Of a stretch of 64,000 nucleotides of DNA, positions 34,915 through 42,974 are shown piece by piece. How positions within the stretch are numbered: the stretch's first letter is position 1; every line of letters starts with the position of its first letter. The DNA lies in contig JAJQED010000028.1 in NCBI GenBank assembly GCA_021201825.1, positions 84,250 to 148,249 of the forward strand. The letters are read 5' to 3'. The position numbers were made by a program, and so were the translations under genes. This DNA comes from Alistipes sp. GTDB lineage: Bacteria; Bacteroidota; Bacteroidia; Bacteroidales; Rikenellaceae. The notes below the pieces were generated by a model. The model ran no database searches and had not been told where the DNA came from. It worked only from the letters and a program-made list of their open reading frames with translations.

Positions 34915-36759
34915 ATGTGTGGAATCGTAGGATACATCGGCGGCCGCCAGGCGTTCCCGGTGTTACTCAACGGCCTCCGCAGGCTCGAATACCGTGGCTA
35001 CGACAGCGCGGGGGTAGCTCTTGTGGACGGCAGCGGAAGCCTGAAAGTCTATAAATGCCGTGGCAAGGTCGCCGACCTGGAAAGATTTACCGACAGCAAG
35101 GACGTCGGAGGGACCATCGGCATCGCCCATACCCGCTGGGCCACCCACGGCGAACCCAACGACGTAAACGCCCATCCCCACTACTCCCAATCCGGCAACA
35201 TAGCGATGATCCACAACGGCATCATCGAGAATTACAGCGTTATCCGCGACGCCCTCAGCGAACACGGATACACGTTCCAGAGCGCCACGGATACCGAGGT
35301 GCTTGTCCAGCTGATCGAGTATATCCGCAACACCAGCCGGTGTTCGCTTTTGGAGGCGGTGCGCAGTGCGCTCAAGCGGGTGGTCGGCGCCTATGCCATC
35401 GCCGTGGTCGAAAAGGACAACCCCGACGAGATCATAGCCGCACGCAAGAGCAGTCCGCTGGTTGTCGGCCTCGGGGACGGGGAATATTTCCTGGCTTCGG
35501 ACGCCACGCCCATCGTGGAATACACCGACAAGGTGGTCTACGTAGGGGACGAGGAGATCGTACATATATGCCGGGGCAGGGAGCTGAAAGTGATGAACCT
35601 GGACAACGAACAGGCCCAGATAGATATCCGCACGCTCGAGCTGAGTATTAACCAGCTCGAAAAGGGCGGCTATCCCCATTTCATGCTAAAGGAGATACAC
35701 GAGCAACCCAAAACCATCGTGGACTGCATCAGGGGCCGCATCCCGGCTGACGGGAGCGAGGTGGTGCTGTCGGGCGTTGTGGCCAACAAGGAAAAGTTCA
35801 TGGGTGCCCGCCGTATCATCATCGTAGCCTGCGGCACTTCGTGGCATGCGGCGCTCATCGGCGAAAGGGCCATCGAAGATATGTGCCGAATCCCCGTGGA
35901 GGTCGAGTACGCGTCGGAATTCCGTTACCGTAACCCGGTCATTAGCCCGGACGACGTGGTGATAGCGATCTCCCAGTCCGGCGAGACGGCCGATACGCTG
36001 GCGGCCGTGGAACTGGCCCGCAATGCCGGGGCGTTTATCTTCGGTATCTGTAACGTGGTGGGTTCGTCCGTTGCCCGTGCTACGGATTCCGGCGCCTATA
36101 TCCATGTCGGTCCGGAGATAGGGGTAGCTTCGACCAAAGCGTTCACCGGCCAGGTAACGGTGCTGACCATGCTCGCGTTAACGCTCGCCCGTGAAAAAGG
36201 CACCGTTAGGGACGAGAAATTCCGGTCCGTTGCCAAAGGGCTGGTAGAGCTGCCGTCACTTATAGAAAAGGTATTGTCCCAGGACGACAAGATAAAGGAC
36301 CTCTCCAAGATATTCACCTATGCCCACAATTTCATTTACCTCGGGCGCGGCTACAACTATCCGGCGGCCCTCGAGGGGGCGCTGAAGCTCAAGGAGATAT
36401 CCTATATCCATGCGGAGGGTTACCCGGCCGCCGAAATGAAACACGGCCCCATCGCACTCATTGACAGCGAGATGCCGGTGGTAGCCATCGCCCCGGACGA
36501 CCATATTTACGAAAAGACCGTCAGCAACATACAGGAGATCAAGGCCCGTAAAGGCAAGATAATCGCCGTAGTCTCCGAGGGTAACGCCGCGATCCATTCG
36601 CTGGCCGACTACTGTATAGAGGTCCCGGTAACGGAGGAATGCCTCTCCCCTATCGTGGTCTCGGTCCCCTTGCAGCTTTTGGCCTACTACATTGCCGTCA
36701 ACAAAGGCCGTAATGTAGACCAGCCCCGTAACCTGGCAAAATCGGTCACCGTGGAATAA
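34915..36759 (+). CDS. glmS: Glutamine-fructose-6-phosphate aminotransferase (isomerizing)
   Basis: A 614-residue enzyme that makes glucosamine-6-phosphate for peptidoglycan and LPS. The class II amidotransferase starts with MCGIVGYIG, giving catalytic Cys2 after Met removal; THGEPNDVNAHPH and HNGIIENY are glutaminase motifs. Two SIS domains follow, with SQSGETADTLAA in the first and EGYPAAEMKHGPIALID in the second, and the C-terminal KSVTVE ends the protein as in other GlmS. Full length, monocistronic, with promoter and terminator. Confidence 0.98.
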   Translation: MCGIVGYIGGRQAFPVLLNGLRRLEYRGYDSAGVALVDGSGSLKVYKCRGKVADLERFTDSKDVGGTIGIAHTRWATHGEPNDVNAHPHYSQSGNIAMIHNGIIENYSVIRDALSEHGYTFQSATDTEVLVQLIEYIRNTSRCSLLEAVRSALKRVVGAYAIAVVEKDNPDEIIAARKSSPLVVGLGDGEYFLASDATPIVEYTDKVVYVGDEEIVHICRGRELKVMNLDNEQAQIDIRTLELSINQLEKGGYPHFMLKEIHEQPKTIVDCIRGRIPADGSEVVLSGVVANKEKFMGARRIIIVACGTSWHAALIGERAIEDMCRIPVEVEYASEFRYRNPVISPDDVVIAISQSGETADTLAAVELARNAGAFIFGICNVVGSSVARATDSGAYIHVGPEIGVASTKAFTGQVTVLTMLALTLAREKGTVRDEKFRSVAKGLVELPSLIEKVLSQDDKIKDLSKIFTYAHNFIYLGRGYNYPAALEGALKLKEISYIHAEGYPAAEMKHGPIALIDSEMPVVAIAPDDHIYEKTVSNIQEIKARKGKIIAVVSEGNAAIHSLADYCIEVPVTEECLSPIVVSVPLQLLAYYIAVNKGRNVDQPRNLAKSVTVE

Positions 36760-36778
36760 CGGCCACCCGTATGAAAGA

Positions 36779-36812
36779 AAAATGCCGGAACGATCGCGTT
36801 CCGGCATTTTGT
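36779..36812 (+). terminator. Bidirectional terminator between glmS and yebC
   Basis: AAATGCCGGAACG (36780-36792) pairs with CGTTCCGGCATTT (36797-36809) and is flanked by A-runs and T-runs on both sides. Confidence 0.88.
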
Positions 36813-36827
36813 TTATGGCAAGGAATT

Positions 36828-37553
36828 TTATTCCTCCTCGTCGCCCATATTGGTGAAGACATTGGTAACGTCGTCATCATCCTCCAACCTCTCCACCAGC
36901 TTGTTCACAGCCTCACGCTGTTCAGCGGTCAATTCCTTCGTGTCCGTAGGGATGCGTACGAATTCCCCGCTTACGATCTCCAGGTTGTTGTCCTCCAGGT
37001 ATTTCTGTATGGCACCGTAAGACTCGAACGAACCGTATATCTGGATGTTACCCTCTTCGTCGGTGAACAGCTCGTCCACCCCGAAGTCGATAAGTTCCAG
37101 CTCCAGTTCTTCGAGGTCCAGCTCGTCCGGGGCCTTGAACTTAAAAACGCATTTATGGTCGAACATAAAGCTCACGCTCCCCGAAGTGCCGAGCGAGCCG
37201 CCGCACTTATTGAAATAACTGCGCACGTTGGCGACCGTACGGGTGGTATTGTCGGTTGCGGTCTCGACGACCACCGCCACCCCGTGCGGGGCGTAACCCT
37301 CGTATACCATCTCCTTATAGTCCGCCGTATCCTTGGAAATAGCGCGTTTGATGGCCCGTTCGATATTCTCCTTGGGCATATTCTCGGCCTTGGCATTCTG
37401 GATCAAAACTCGCAGCCGCGTGTTGGCCGACGGGTCGGGCCCCGAAGCCTTTACTGCTATCTCTATCTCCTTGCCGAGTTTGGTGAACACGCGGGCCATA
37501 TTTCCCCAGCGCTTCATCTTCCGTGCCTTACGGTATTCGAACGCCCTTCCCAT
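36828..37553 (-). CDS. YebC/PmpR family regulatory protein
   Basis: A 241-residue TACO1/YebC protein. The N-terminal MGRAFEYRK segment, KLGKEIEIAVKASGPDP and NMPKENIERAIKRA are the family core; ATDNTTRTVANVRSYFNKCGGSLG lies near 115-138. Family members are linked either to DNA-binding transcription control or to relief of ribosome stalling; sequence alone does not decide. The acidic C-terminus (ERLEDDDDVTNVFTNM) is typical. Monocistronic, converging with glmS. Confidence 0.93.
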   Translation of the reverse strand: MGRAFEYRKARKMKRWGNMARVFTKLGKEIEIAVKASGPDPSANTRLRVLIQNAKAENMPKENIERAIKRAISKDTADYKEMVYEGYAPHGVAVVVETATDNTTRTVANVRSYFNKCGGSLGTSGSVSFMFDHKCVFKFKAPDELDLEELELELIDFGVDELFTDEEGNIQIYGSFESYGAIQKYLEDNNLEIVSGEFVRIPTDTKELTAEQREAVNKLVERLEDDDDVTNVFTNMGDEEE

Positions 37554-37636
37554 ATCGTTTGATTATGTGAGTTTTACAATTTTGCCTGAGTCGACCCGCA
37601 AAGTTAAGACCTTTTCGTGTAATAGGCAAAAAATAT

Positions 37637-37644
37637 TACTTTTG
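37637..37644 (+). promoter_or_regulatory. -7 promoter element for the Sua5/thioesterase pair
   Basis: TACTTTTG, matching TAnnTTTG, 20 bp before the ATG at 37665. Confidence 0.55.
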
Positions 37645-37664
37645 TCTAAACCCCCGAAAAAAGT

Positions 37665-38252
37665 ATGGCGGAGATTAAAAAAAGTAAACTGGAAGAGGCT
37701 GTGGACCAGGCAGTAGCCACGGTAAAACGGGGCGGGGTGATACTCTACCCTACCGATACCGTGTGGGGCCTGGGATGCGACGCGACCAACTCTGCGGCCG
37801 TGGAAAAGGTCTTTGCCCTCAAAGGTTCGCAGGAGAAGAAAAGTATGCTGGTGCTGGTGGACACGGTCGACAACGTTTCGCGGTACACCGGCCGGGTTCC
37901 CGAGGTGGCGTGGCAGTTAATGGAGCTTGCCGAGAAACCGCTGACCCTTATCCTGCCGGGAGGGTGCGGCGTTGCGCCGGAGATCATCCCGGACGGCGGC
38001 ACGATCGGCATACGGGTCCCGGACCATGAGTTTTGTTCACTGTTGCTGCGCAGGCTTCGCCGGCCGCTGGTATCCACTTCGGCCAACCTTGCAGGTCGTC
38101 CCGCCCCGGAGGGATTCGATTCGATAGACCAAAAGATAGTGGAGGCGGCGGACTATGTCGTACCACGGGAGTTCGAGAGGGGTTCTACCGGTAAGCCCTC
38201 CTCGATAGTGTCGCTCGGCCCGGGCGGCGAAATAAAGATAATCAGGGAATAG
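37665..38252 (+). CDS. L-threonylcarbamoyladenylate synthase (Sua5/YciO/YrdC family)
   Basis: A 195-residue YrdC-fold protein. The motif YPTDTVWGLGCDATN near the N-terminus, FALKGSQEKKSML and TSANLAGRPAPEGF are family signatures for the enzyme that makes threonylcarbamoyl-AMP for the t6A37 modification of tRNA. It has the short single-domain length of TsaC, without the Sua5 C-terminal domain. The related YciO subgroup cannot be fully excluded. It lies 5 bp upstream of the thioesterase gene, so the two are cotranscribed. Confidence 0.88.
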   Translation: MAEIKKSKLEEAVDQAVATVKRGGVILYPTDTVWGLGCDATNSAAVEKVFALKGSQEKKSMLVLVDTVDNVSRYTGRVPEVAWQLMELAEKPLTLILPGGCGVAPEIIPDGGTIGIRVPDHEFCSLLLRRLRRPLVSTSANLAGRPAPEGFDSIDQKIVEAADYVVPREFERGSTGKPSSIVSLGPGGEIKIIRE

Positions 38253-38257
38253 GAACT

Positions 38258-38674
38258 ATGGCCGACAGGAAAAAAACCGTGACCCCGGTACAGAAAAGGT
38301 TCGCCGACGTGGATATACTGGGCCACGTCAATAACGTAAACCTGCAGCACTATTTCGATATCGGCAAGAGCGACTGGTTCGCCAAGGTGCTGGATGCGGA
38401 AGAGTTCTGGCAGGGTGAGGGAATAATCACGGCGGCTACCCAAACATCTTACCTCGAGCAGACCCGGTTCGGGGATTACGTGGTGGTAGAAACCTCCGTG
38501 GAGAAGATCGGCACCAAGAGTTTTACGCTACTCCAGCGGATCGTGGCCCCCGGCAGCGGCCAGGTAAAGGCCGAAAGCCACAGCGTAATGGTCGCCTACG
38601 ATTTTAACGCCCAGACTTCGATCGAGATACCGTCCCATTGGCGCAAAGCGATGGAAGATTTTATGGGTCCGTGA
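38258..38674 (+). CDS. Acyl-CoA thioesterase, hot-dog fold (4HBT type)
   Basis: A 138-residue protein of the 4-hydroxybenzoyl-CoA thioesterase/YbgC type. The active-site region RFADVDILGHVNNVNLQHYF has the conserved Asp followed by GHVNN. It hydrolyses some acyl-CoA or acyl-ACP thioester; substrate not evident. Downstream partner of the Sua5-like gene; followed by a strong terminator. Confidence 0.88.
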   Translation: MADRKKTVTPVQKRFADVDILGHVNNVNLQHYFDIGKSDWFAKVLDAEEFWQGEGIITAATQTSYLEQTRFGDYVVVETSVEKIGTKSFTLLQRIVAPGSGQVKAESHSVMVAYDFNAQTSIEIPSHWRKAMEDFMGP

Positions 38675-38700
38675 CTTTGTAACGGATATTACATTATAAA

Positions 38701-38739
38701 ACAATAACACCGGCCTGATCTAAGGCCGGTGTTATTGTT
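38701..38739. terminator. Bidirectional terminator between thioesterase and META gene
   Basis: ACAATAACACCGGCC (38701-38715) pairs with GGCCGGTGTTATTGT (38724-38738), a perfect 15-bp stem that would act on both converging transcripts. Confidence 0.92.
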
Positions 38740-38753
38740 TCCGGGATCGGCGA

Positions 38754-39170
38754 CTATACCTTTTTCAATATCATCACAACCTGGCCGCCAGTCGTAAGGA
38801 TCAGCGTGTTACCGTCGATCGAGTAGCCGTCCACGCCGCTGAGGAGCCTCATGAATTTGTCCTCGGACTGCTGGTCGGTGCAGAACATCCGGGTGCTTGC
38901 AACACCCTCCAGCGTTAACCGTCCGCTGGTATCGGTCGAGTAGGAACCGTTAAGGCGGTTGCAGTCTCCCATTCCGGTGACGCGGTTGTCCACCCCGAAT
39001 TGCACGGTATAGCTTTCGGCACGCTGGGGCGCGAAAGCCTCGCCGTCCATCTGGATAACCTGCCAGCCATTGGCGGTCAGAGAAGCGGTCCGTGATTTGG
39101 TGCGGCACGAGCAGCACGATGCTACCGCTGCGGCAAGCGCTACGAGGGCTGCGATCTTCAATAATTTCAT
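38754..39170 (-). CDS. META-domain lipoprotein (copy A)
   Basis: A 138-residue lipoprotein. The signal ends in AVASC with a modified Cys at 19 and a second Cys-rich stretch (CCSCR) just after. The mature part is a META/HslJ-type beta domain, with FGVDNRVTGMGDCNRLNGSY as the diagnostic segment and ASTRMFC following it. Such domains are implicated in heat resistance or adhesion, with no proven biochemical activity. It follows another META gene by 47 bp, forming a tandem pair. Confidence 0.82.
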   Translation of the reverse strand: MKLLKIAALVALAAAVASCCSCRTKSRTASLTANGWQVIQMDGEAFAPQRAESYTVQFGVDNRVTGMGDCNRLNGSYSTDTSGRLTLEGVASTRMFCTDQQSEDKFMRLLSGVDGYSIDGNTLILTTGGQVVMILKKV

Positions 39171-39217
39171 CTTTTCGGATTTATAAATGTTTTAAAACAG
39201 TTTTTTTCCCGTCTCTG

Positions 39218-39649
39218 TCAGTCCACTTTCCCGGCCGAAGTATATATTAACCGGAAGCTCTTTTGAGGTCCGTACAATACCAGTCTGTCGTCCGAAGCGC
39301 TGAACCTTTCCACTTTTTCGAGCAATTTCATATAATCGGTCTCGAATTCCATATTGGGACACCACATAAGTGTCGCCGCAATACGGTCCAGGGTGATCTG
39401 ATCCTTACCCTGCAGGGTGTAGCCGCCGTTAATATTATTACAACCCGCGTTACCGTACACCCGGGAGGAATCCGAAAAGATAATGTTCACACCCTGGGGA
39501 ACACTCACGGTCGGAATGTAATCCTCAACTATTATCTCCTGTAAATCCCACCGCACTCCGGTAAGGTGTTTCCGCCCGTCTTGGCACGAAGATAACAACC
39601 CGGCCGAAAGGGCGAGGGCCGCAAACAATGTTATAAAACTTTTTTTCAT
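39218..39649 (-). CDS. META-domain lipoprotein (copy B)
   Basis: A 143-residue lipoprotein with lipobox LLSSC (Cys near 22). The META pattern is IIFSDSSRVYGNAGCNNINGGYTL followed by AATLMWCPNMEFE. Similarity with copy A is in the motif order rather than in high identity, so any duplication is old. First gene of the pair, transcribed away from RidA; it shares a 64-bp divergent gap with it. Confidence 0.82.
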   Translation of the reverse strand: MKKSFITLFAALALSAGLLSSCQDGRKHLTGVRWDLQEIIVEDYIPTVSVPQGVNIIFSDSSRVYGNAGCNNINGGYTLQGKDQITLDRIAATLMWCPNMEFETDYMKLLEKVERFSASDDRLVLYGPQKSFRLIYTSAGKVD

Positions 39650-39686
39650 TTTCGATCGGTATTTTTCCCGTTTGCCGGGATATGTG

Positions 39687-39694
39687 TAAATTTG
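39687..39694 (+). promoter_or_regulatory. -7 promoter element for ridA
   Basis: TAAATTTG, consensus match, 19 bp before the ATG at 39714. Confidence 0.5.
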
Positions 39695-39713
39695 GTCTAA
39701 ACAAATTAAAGAT

Positions 39714-40091
39714 ATGAAAAAAATCGTTCATTCGCCCCACGCACCCAAGGCCGTCGGGCCGTATTCGCAGGCGGTGGAAGCCGCCGGCACACTCTATGTC
39801 TCGGGACAGCTGCCCGTTAACCCCACCGACGGTTCCGTGCCCGAAGATATAACCGGGCAAACCGTACAGTGCCTTAAAAACATAGAGGCCATCCTGACCG
39901 AAGCCGGCTACAGCCGTGCCGACGTGGTCAAATCCACGGTCCTGCTCGACGATATGAACAACTTCGGTGCCATGAATGAGGCCTATGCCGGGTTTTACTC
40001 CGAACCTTTCCCGGCCCGTGTTTGCTACCAGGTCGCAAAGCTGCCGATGGGCGTGAAAGTCGAGATCGAGACCGTCGCCGTAAAATCTTAA
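39714..40091 (+). CDS. ridA: 2-iminobutanoate/2-iminopropanoate deaminase (RidA family)
   Basis: A 125-residue trimeric enzyme that hydrolyses reactive enamine/imine products of PLP enzymes. AVGPYSQAVEA near the N-terminus, DMNNFGAMNEAY in the middle and the C-terminal PARVCYQVAKLPMGVKVEIE, with the conserved Arg that holds the substrate carboxylate, are family features. Length normal; single gene. Confidence 0.95.
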   Translation: MKKIVHSPHAPKAVGPYSQAVEAAGTLYVSGQLPVNPTDGSVPEDITGQTVQCLKNIEAILTEAGYSRADVVKSTVLLDDMNNFGAMNEAYAGFYSEPFPARVCYQVAKLPMGVKVEIETVAVKS

Positions 40092-40232
40092 AAGCTACCG
40101 GGGCGGCCCGTAATTTACCAATGGCCGTTGGTTCCGCCCTGCGGCATTACCGGCTGGCATTGAGGGAGGTTATCCGGTTCCCTCAATTGATATGGTTTTC
40201 CGGAAACTCCTTTCCCGAGAACTACGCCTTGG

Positions 40233-40814
40233 TTACTGTTCTGACAGCGCTTCCCGGACAGCTTCTGCCAACTGCCTGGCCGTCGGTGCCTTGCCTACTC
40301 CGCTGTCGCGGCTTCTTCGGGTCGGGGGCGGGTTCTGACCCTCGATGAAAATATGGCGGACGATCACCTGCTCGGGCAGTTTGAGGAAAAAAATATCGTA
40401 ATCGGTACGCATGGCCGCCCGGCCGTCCTCGTACTGTCCGACGGTGACATAGCTGCTGCGGGCGGCGATAATGCCGTCCAACTGCGGCTCGGTTATATAC
40501 TGCTCACTGCCCAGTAGTTTGTTCACCCGGCCGCTGTACCTATAAGAGAGATCGTCCTCCCCGTCGTAATAGGGGAAATATTCCACATATACCGCTTTTT
40601 GAAAGCCGGCCGGGTCCCAAAGTCCGGGGTCCGTCCCGTAAGTCTCATGGCTTACCGCCGGGCCGCGGACAATATCCCGGGCATTACCCTGCAGGGTGCG
40701 CGTCCGTTCGATATCTTTGATGAATCCGTCGAGGTAGAATTTACCGAAGATCAAAATACCGGCGCACGTTATTACCAATGCGGCGGCGACTGCAATAATA
40801 GTTCTTCTATACAT
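40233..40814 (-). CDS. Membrane-anchored protein of unknown function
   Basis: A 193-residue protein with one N-terminal transmembrane helix (about 5-24, IIAVAAALVITCAGILIFG) and a soluble extracytoplasmic part. It has no motif I recognise; YFPYYDGEDDLSYRY and FFLKLPEQVIVRHIFIEG are its most distinctive stretches. The C-terminus is basic and low-complexity. The start at 40814 is chosen so that the helix lies at the N-terminus; the longer frame would add a second hydrophobic stretch that overlaps the terminator hairpin upstream. Confidence 0.6.
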   Translation of the reverse strand: MYRRTIIAVAAALVITCAGILIFGKFYLDGFIKDIERTRTLQGNARDIVRGPAVSHETYGTDPGLWDPAGFQKAVYVEYFPYYDGEDDLSYRYSGRVNKLLGSEQYITEPQLDGIIAARSSYVTVGQYEDGRAAMRTDYDIFFLKLPEQVIVRHIFIEGQNPPPTRRSRDSGVGKAPTARQLAEAVREALSEQ

Positions 40815-40860
40815 AATAAGCCGGGTTAGAGTTATATACGACGGTAAAAATAGTAAACTA

Positions 40861-40900
40861 AATATAAAAACGAGTACCGGCCCCCCGAGGGAGCCGGTAC
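40861..40900 (-). terminator. Terminator after the SlyD-like gene
   Basis: GTACCGGC (40900-40893 on the minus strand) pairs with GCCGGTAC (40881-40874), followed on that strand by TCGTTTTTATATT. Confidence 0.75.
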
Positions 40901-40970
40901 CGCTCATTACTAATAAAACTATTTAAGATAAAGCCGGTAATACCGGAACGGGTAGAAAATTGATCGTCCT

Positions 40971-41522
40971 TTAGCAACCGCAGCCGCAACCGCCCTCGGA
41001 CCTACAGGAATCGTCCGAACAATCCGAACAGTTGCACCCTGCCGAAGCGGCGGCCATGCCGCGCATAATATCCTCGTCCGTGGCTTCCCTGACCCCTACT
41101 ATCTCTCCCGAGAAGTTGAGGGTCTTGCCCGCCATCGGATGGTTGAAATCCATTGTGACCTTATCCCCGGCAACGTTCTTTACCACACCTATAAGGTGCT
41201 GGCCGTCCGCCGTGCTCATAGGTATCTGGTTTCCCACTTCGAGAAGCCCCTCCTCGATGGCACCGTCGATCATGAAGACGCTCTTGGGCAGGTCCGTCAC
41301 GGCTTCTTCAACTACTTCACCGTATCCCTGGTCGGCGGGAAGGGTGAACTGGAATTTGTCGCCTTTTTCGAGGCCGGCTATGTTTTGCTCGAATTTGGGC
41401 AGCAGGTAACCCGCGCCGTAAACGAACTCGAGCGGTCGTTCCGGTGTAGTACTGTCGACCACCTGGCCGTCCACGGTAAGGTCGTATGCCAGCGATACGA
41501 ATGTTTTGTCTCCGATTTTCAT
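40971..41522 (-). CDS. FKBP-type peptidyl-prolyl isomerase, SlyD-like, with Cys-rich tail
   Basis: A 183-residue two-domain FKBP: the isomerase core (SLAYDLTVDGQVVDST, PLEFVYGAGYLLPKFEQNIAGLE) split by the insert-in-flap chaperone domain and resumed with MDFNHPMAGKTLNFSGEIVGV. The last 22 residues hold seven cysteines (CNCSDC, then CGCGC at the end), a metal-binding tail that replaces the His-rich tail of E. coli SlyD. It may bind Ni, Zn or Cu. Cytoplasmic, no signal peptide. A -7 promoter box lies 35 bp upstream and a terminator downstream. Confidence 0.9.
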   Translation of the reverse strand: MKIGDKTFVSLAYDLTVDGQVVDSTTPERPLEFVYGAGYLLPKFEQNIAGLEKGDKFQFTLPADQGYGEVVEEAVTDLPKSVFMIDGAIEEGLLEVGNQIPMSTADGQHLIGVVKNVAGDKVTMDFNHPMAGKTLNFSGEIVGVREATDEDIMRGMAAASAGCNCSDCSDDSCRSEGGCGCGC

Positions 41523-41557
41523 TATATTCTCAATGCGTTATTTGCCAATGTATCCTG

Positions 41558-41565
41558 CAAATATA
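41558..41565 (-). promoter_or_regulatory. -7 promoter element for the SlyD-like gene
   Basis: Minus-strand TATATTTG, exact consensus, 35 bp ahead of the ATG. Confidence 0.6.
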
Positions 41566-41674
41566 ATGCAATTACCCGCCCCCGCAAACCATCCGGCAAA
41601 TAAGTATAAAACCCAGTGAACTTTGTAAACCGGACGGGGCCCGCCTGCCCGTGAGGCCGGTACGGACATCGGAC

Positions 41675-42850
41675 CTATCGCCCGCTTTTATAAAGCTTGT
41701 CGACCGCGATGGCTATAGCCCCGTCGCCCGTGACGTTGCAGGCGGTCCCGAAGCTGTCCATCGCGATATAGAGCGCGATCATAAGGCCGAGCATCCGCTC
41801 GTCAAACCCCAGCACCGATGCCAGCACCCCGAGGGCGGCCATAATGGCGCCTCCGGGCACTCCCGGAGCGGCTATCATGGCAATGCCGAGGAGCAGTATA
41901 AACCCTGCCATGGTACCGAACGGCACCGCCGTGCCCGATACCATAAGTATTGCCAGGGCACAACCCGTGATTTTCATCATGCTTCCCGACAGGTGGATGG
42001 TGGCGCACAGCGGGACCACAAACCCGGCCACGTCCCGGTCCACCCCGTTGCGGATGGTCTGGGCCAGGGTAACGGGTATGGTGGCCGCTGAGGACTGGGT
42101 CCCCAGGGCCGTGAGGTAAGCGGGGAGCATGGTGCGCAGATAACGCAAAGGATTACCACCCGCGACAGCGGCCGCGGCACAGTAATATATCAAAAGCAGT
42201 ACGATATGCAGTACGAAGATAACGGCGATGATCTTCAGGAACACAGAGATAACGCTCCCTACCTGCCCCGACGAGGCTATACCTATAAAAATACAGGCGA
42301 TATATAGGGGCAAAAGCGGGATGATCGCCCGCTCGATCAGCAGGGTAATTACGTCCCGGAGCTCTGTCAGTCCGCGCCGCAGGACCGTCTCCCCGCGCCC
42401 GGCAAGGGAGATCCCGAGTACGAAAGCCAGTATAAGGGCCGTCATCACGGACATAACCGGCGGCATCTCGACCGTAAAATAGGCCGCGGCGGAATCGGCC
42501 GCCCCCTCCGGCACCTCGCCGAAACCTGCACTGCCGCCCAACAGCCACGGATAGGCCGCACTGCAAACCCCGTATGTGAAGAACCCGGAGAAGATCGTGG
42601 AGCCGTAGGCGATGGCAACCGTGAGTACCAAAAGTTTTCCCGCACCCTTACCGATCTCGGCGATACCGGGGGCGACCAGGGCGAGGATTATCAGCGGGAT
42701 GGAGAACCCGAGGAAATTGCCGAACAGCCCGCCGACGGTGGCCGCCGTGCGCGCCAGCCACGGCGGGGCAACGAGCCCCAAAAGGATACCCGTAGCGATG
42801 GCAATCGCTACCCGGGCCAGAAGCCCGACCTTTAATTTCTTTCTTACCAT
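41675..42850 (-). CDS. Dicarboxylate/amino acid:cation symporter (DAACS family)
   Basis: A 391-residue inner-membrane transporter of the GltP/SstT type with about eight hydrophobic helices and two re-entrant loops. Motifs seen include GTQSSAATIPVT (first hairpin-loop serine-rich motif), HLSGSMMKITGCA and GIAMIAAPGVPGGAIMA, and MDSFGTACNVTGDGAIAI in the last helix, which carries substrate-binding residues. Likely imports serine/threonine, glutamate or C4-dicarboxylates with Na+ or H+; sequence does not settle which. The ATG at 42850 is preferred to a TTG that lies inside the promoter box. Confidence 0.92.
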   Translation of the reverse strand: MVRKKLKVGLLARVAIAIATGILLGLVAPPWLARTAATVGGLFGNFLGFSIPLIILALVAPGIAEIGKGAGKLLVLTVAIAYGSTIFSGFFTYGVCSAAYPWLLGGSAGFGEVPEGAADSAAAYFTVEMPPVMSVMTALILAFVLGISLAGRGETVLRRGLTELRDVITLLIERAIIPLLPLYIACIFIGIASSGQVGSVISVFLKIIAVIFVLHIVLLLIYYCAAAAVAGGNPLRYLRTMLPAYLTALGTQSSAATIPVTLAQTIRNGVDRDVAGFVVPLCATIHLSGSMMKITGCALAILMVSGTAVPFGTMAGFILLLGIAMIAAPGVPGGAIMAALGVLASVLGFDERMLGLMIALYIAMDSFGTACNVTGDGAIAIAVDKLYKSGR

Positions 42851-42871
42851 AGCCGCTTGTTTATTGAAATC

Positions 42872-42879
42872 CAAATATA
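42872..42879 (-). promoter_or_regulatory. -7 promoter element for the symporter gene
   Basis: Minus-strand TATATTTG, exact consensus, 21 bp ahead of the ATG at 42850; this placement rules out the upstream TTG as the start codon. Confidence 0.6.
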
Positions 42880-42974
42880 ATTATTAATTTTACGCCCTGT
42901 TATTGAAATAACAATAAACCGGCGATAATTTACGCAAAATACGTCCCGCAAGTTAAAATAACGATAAATATACC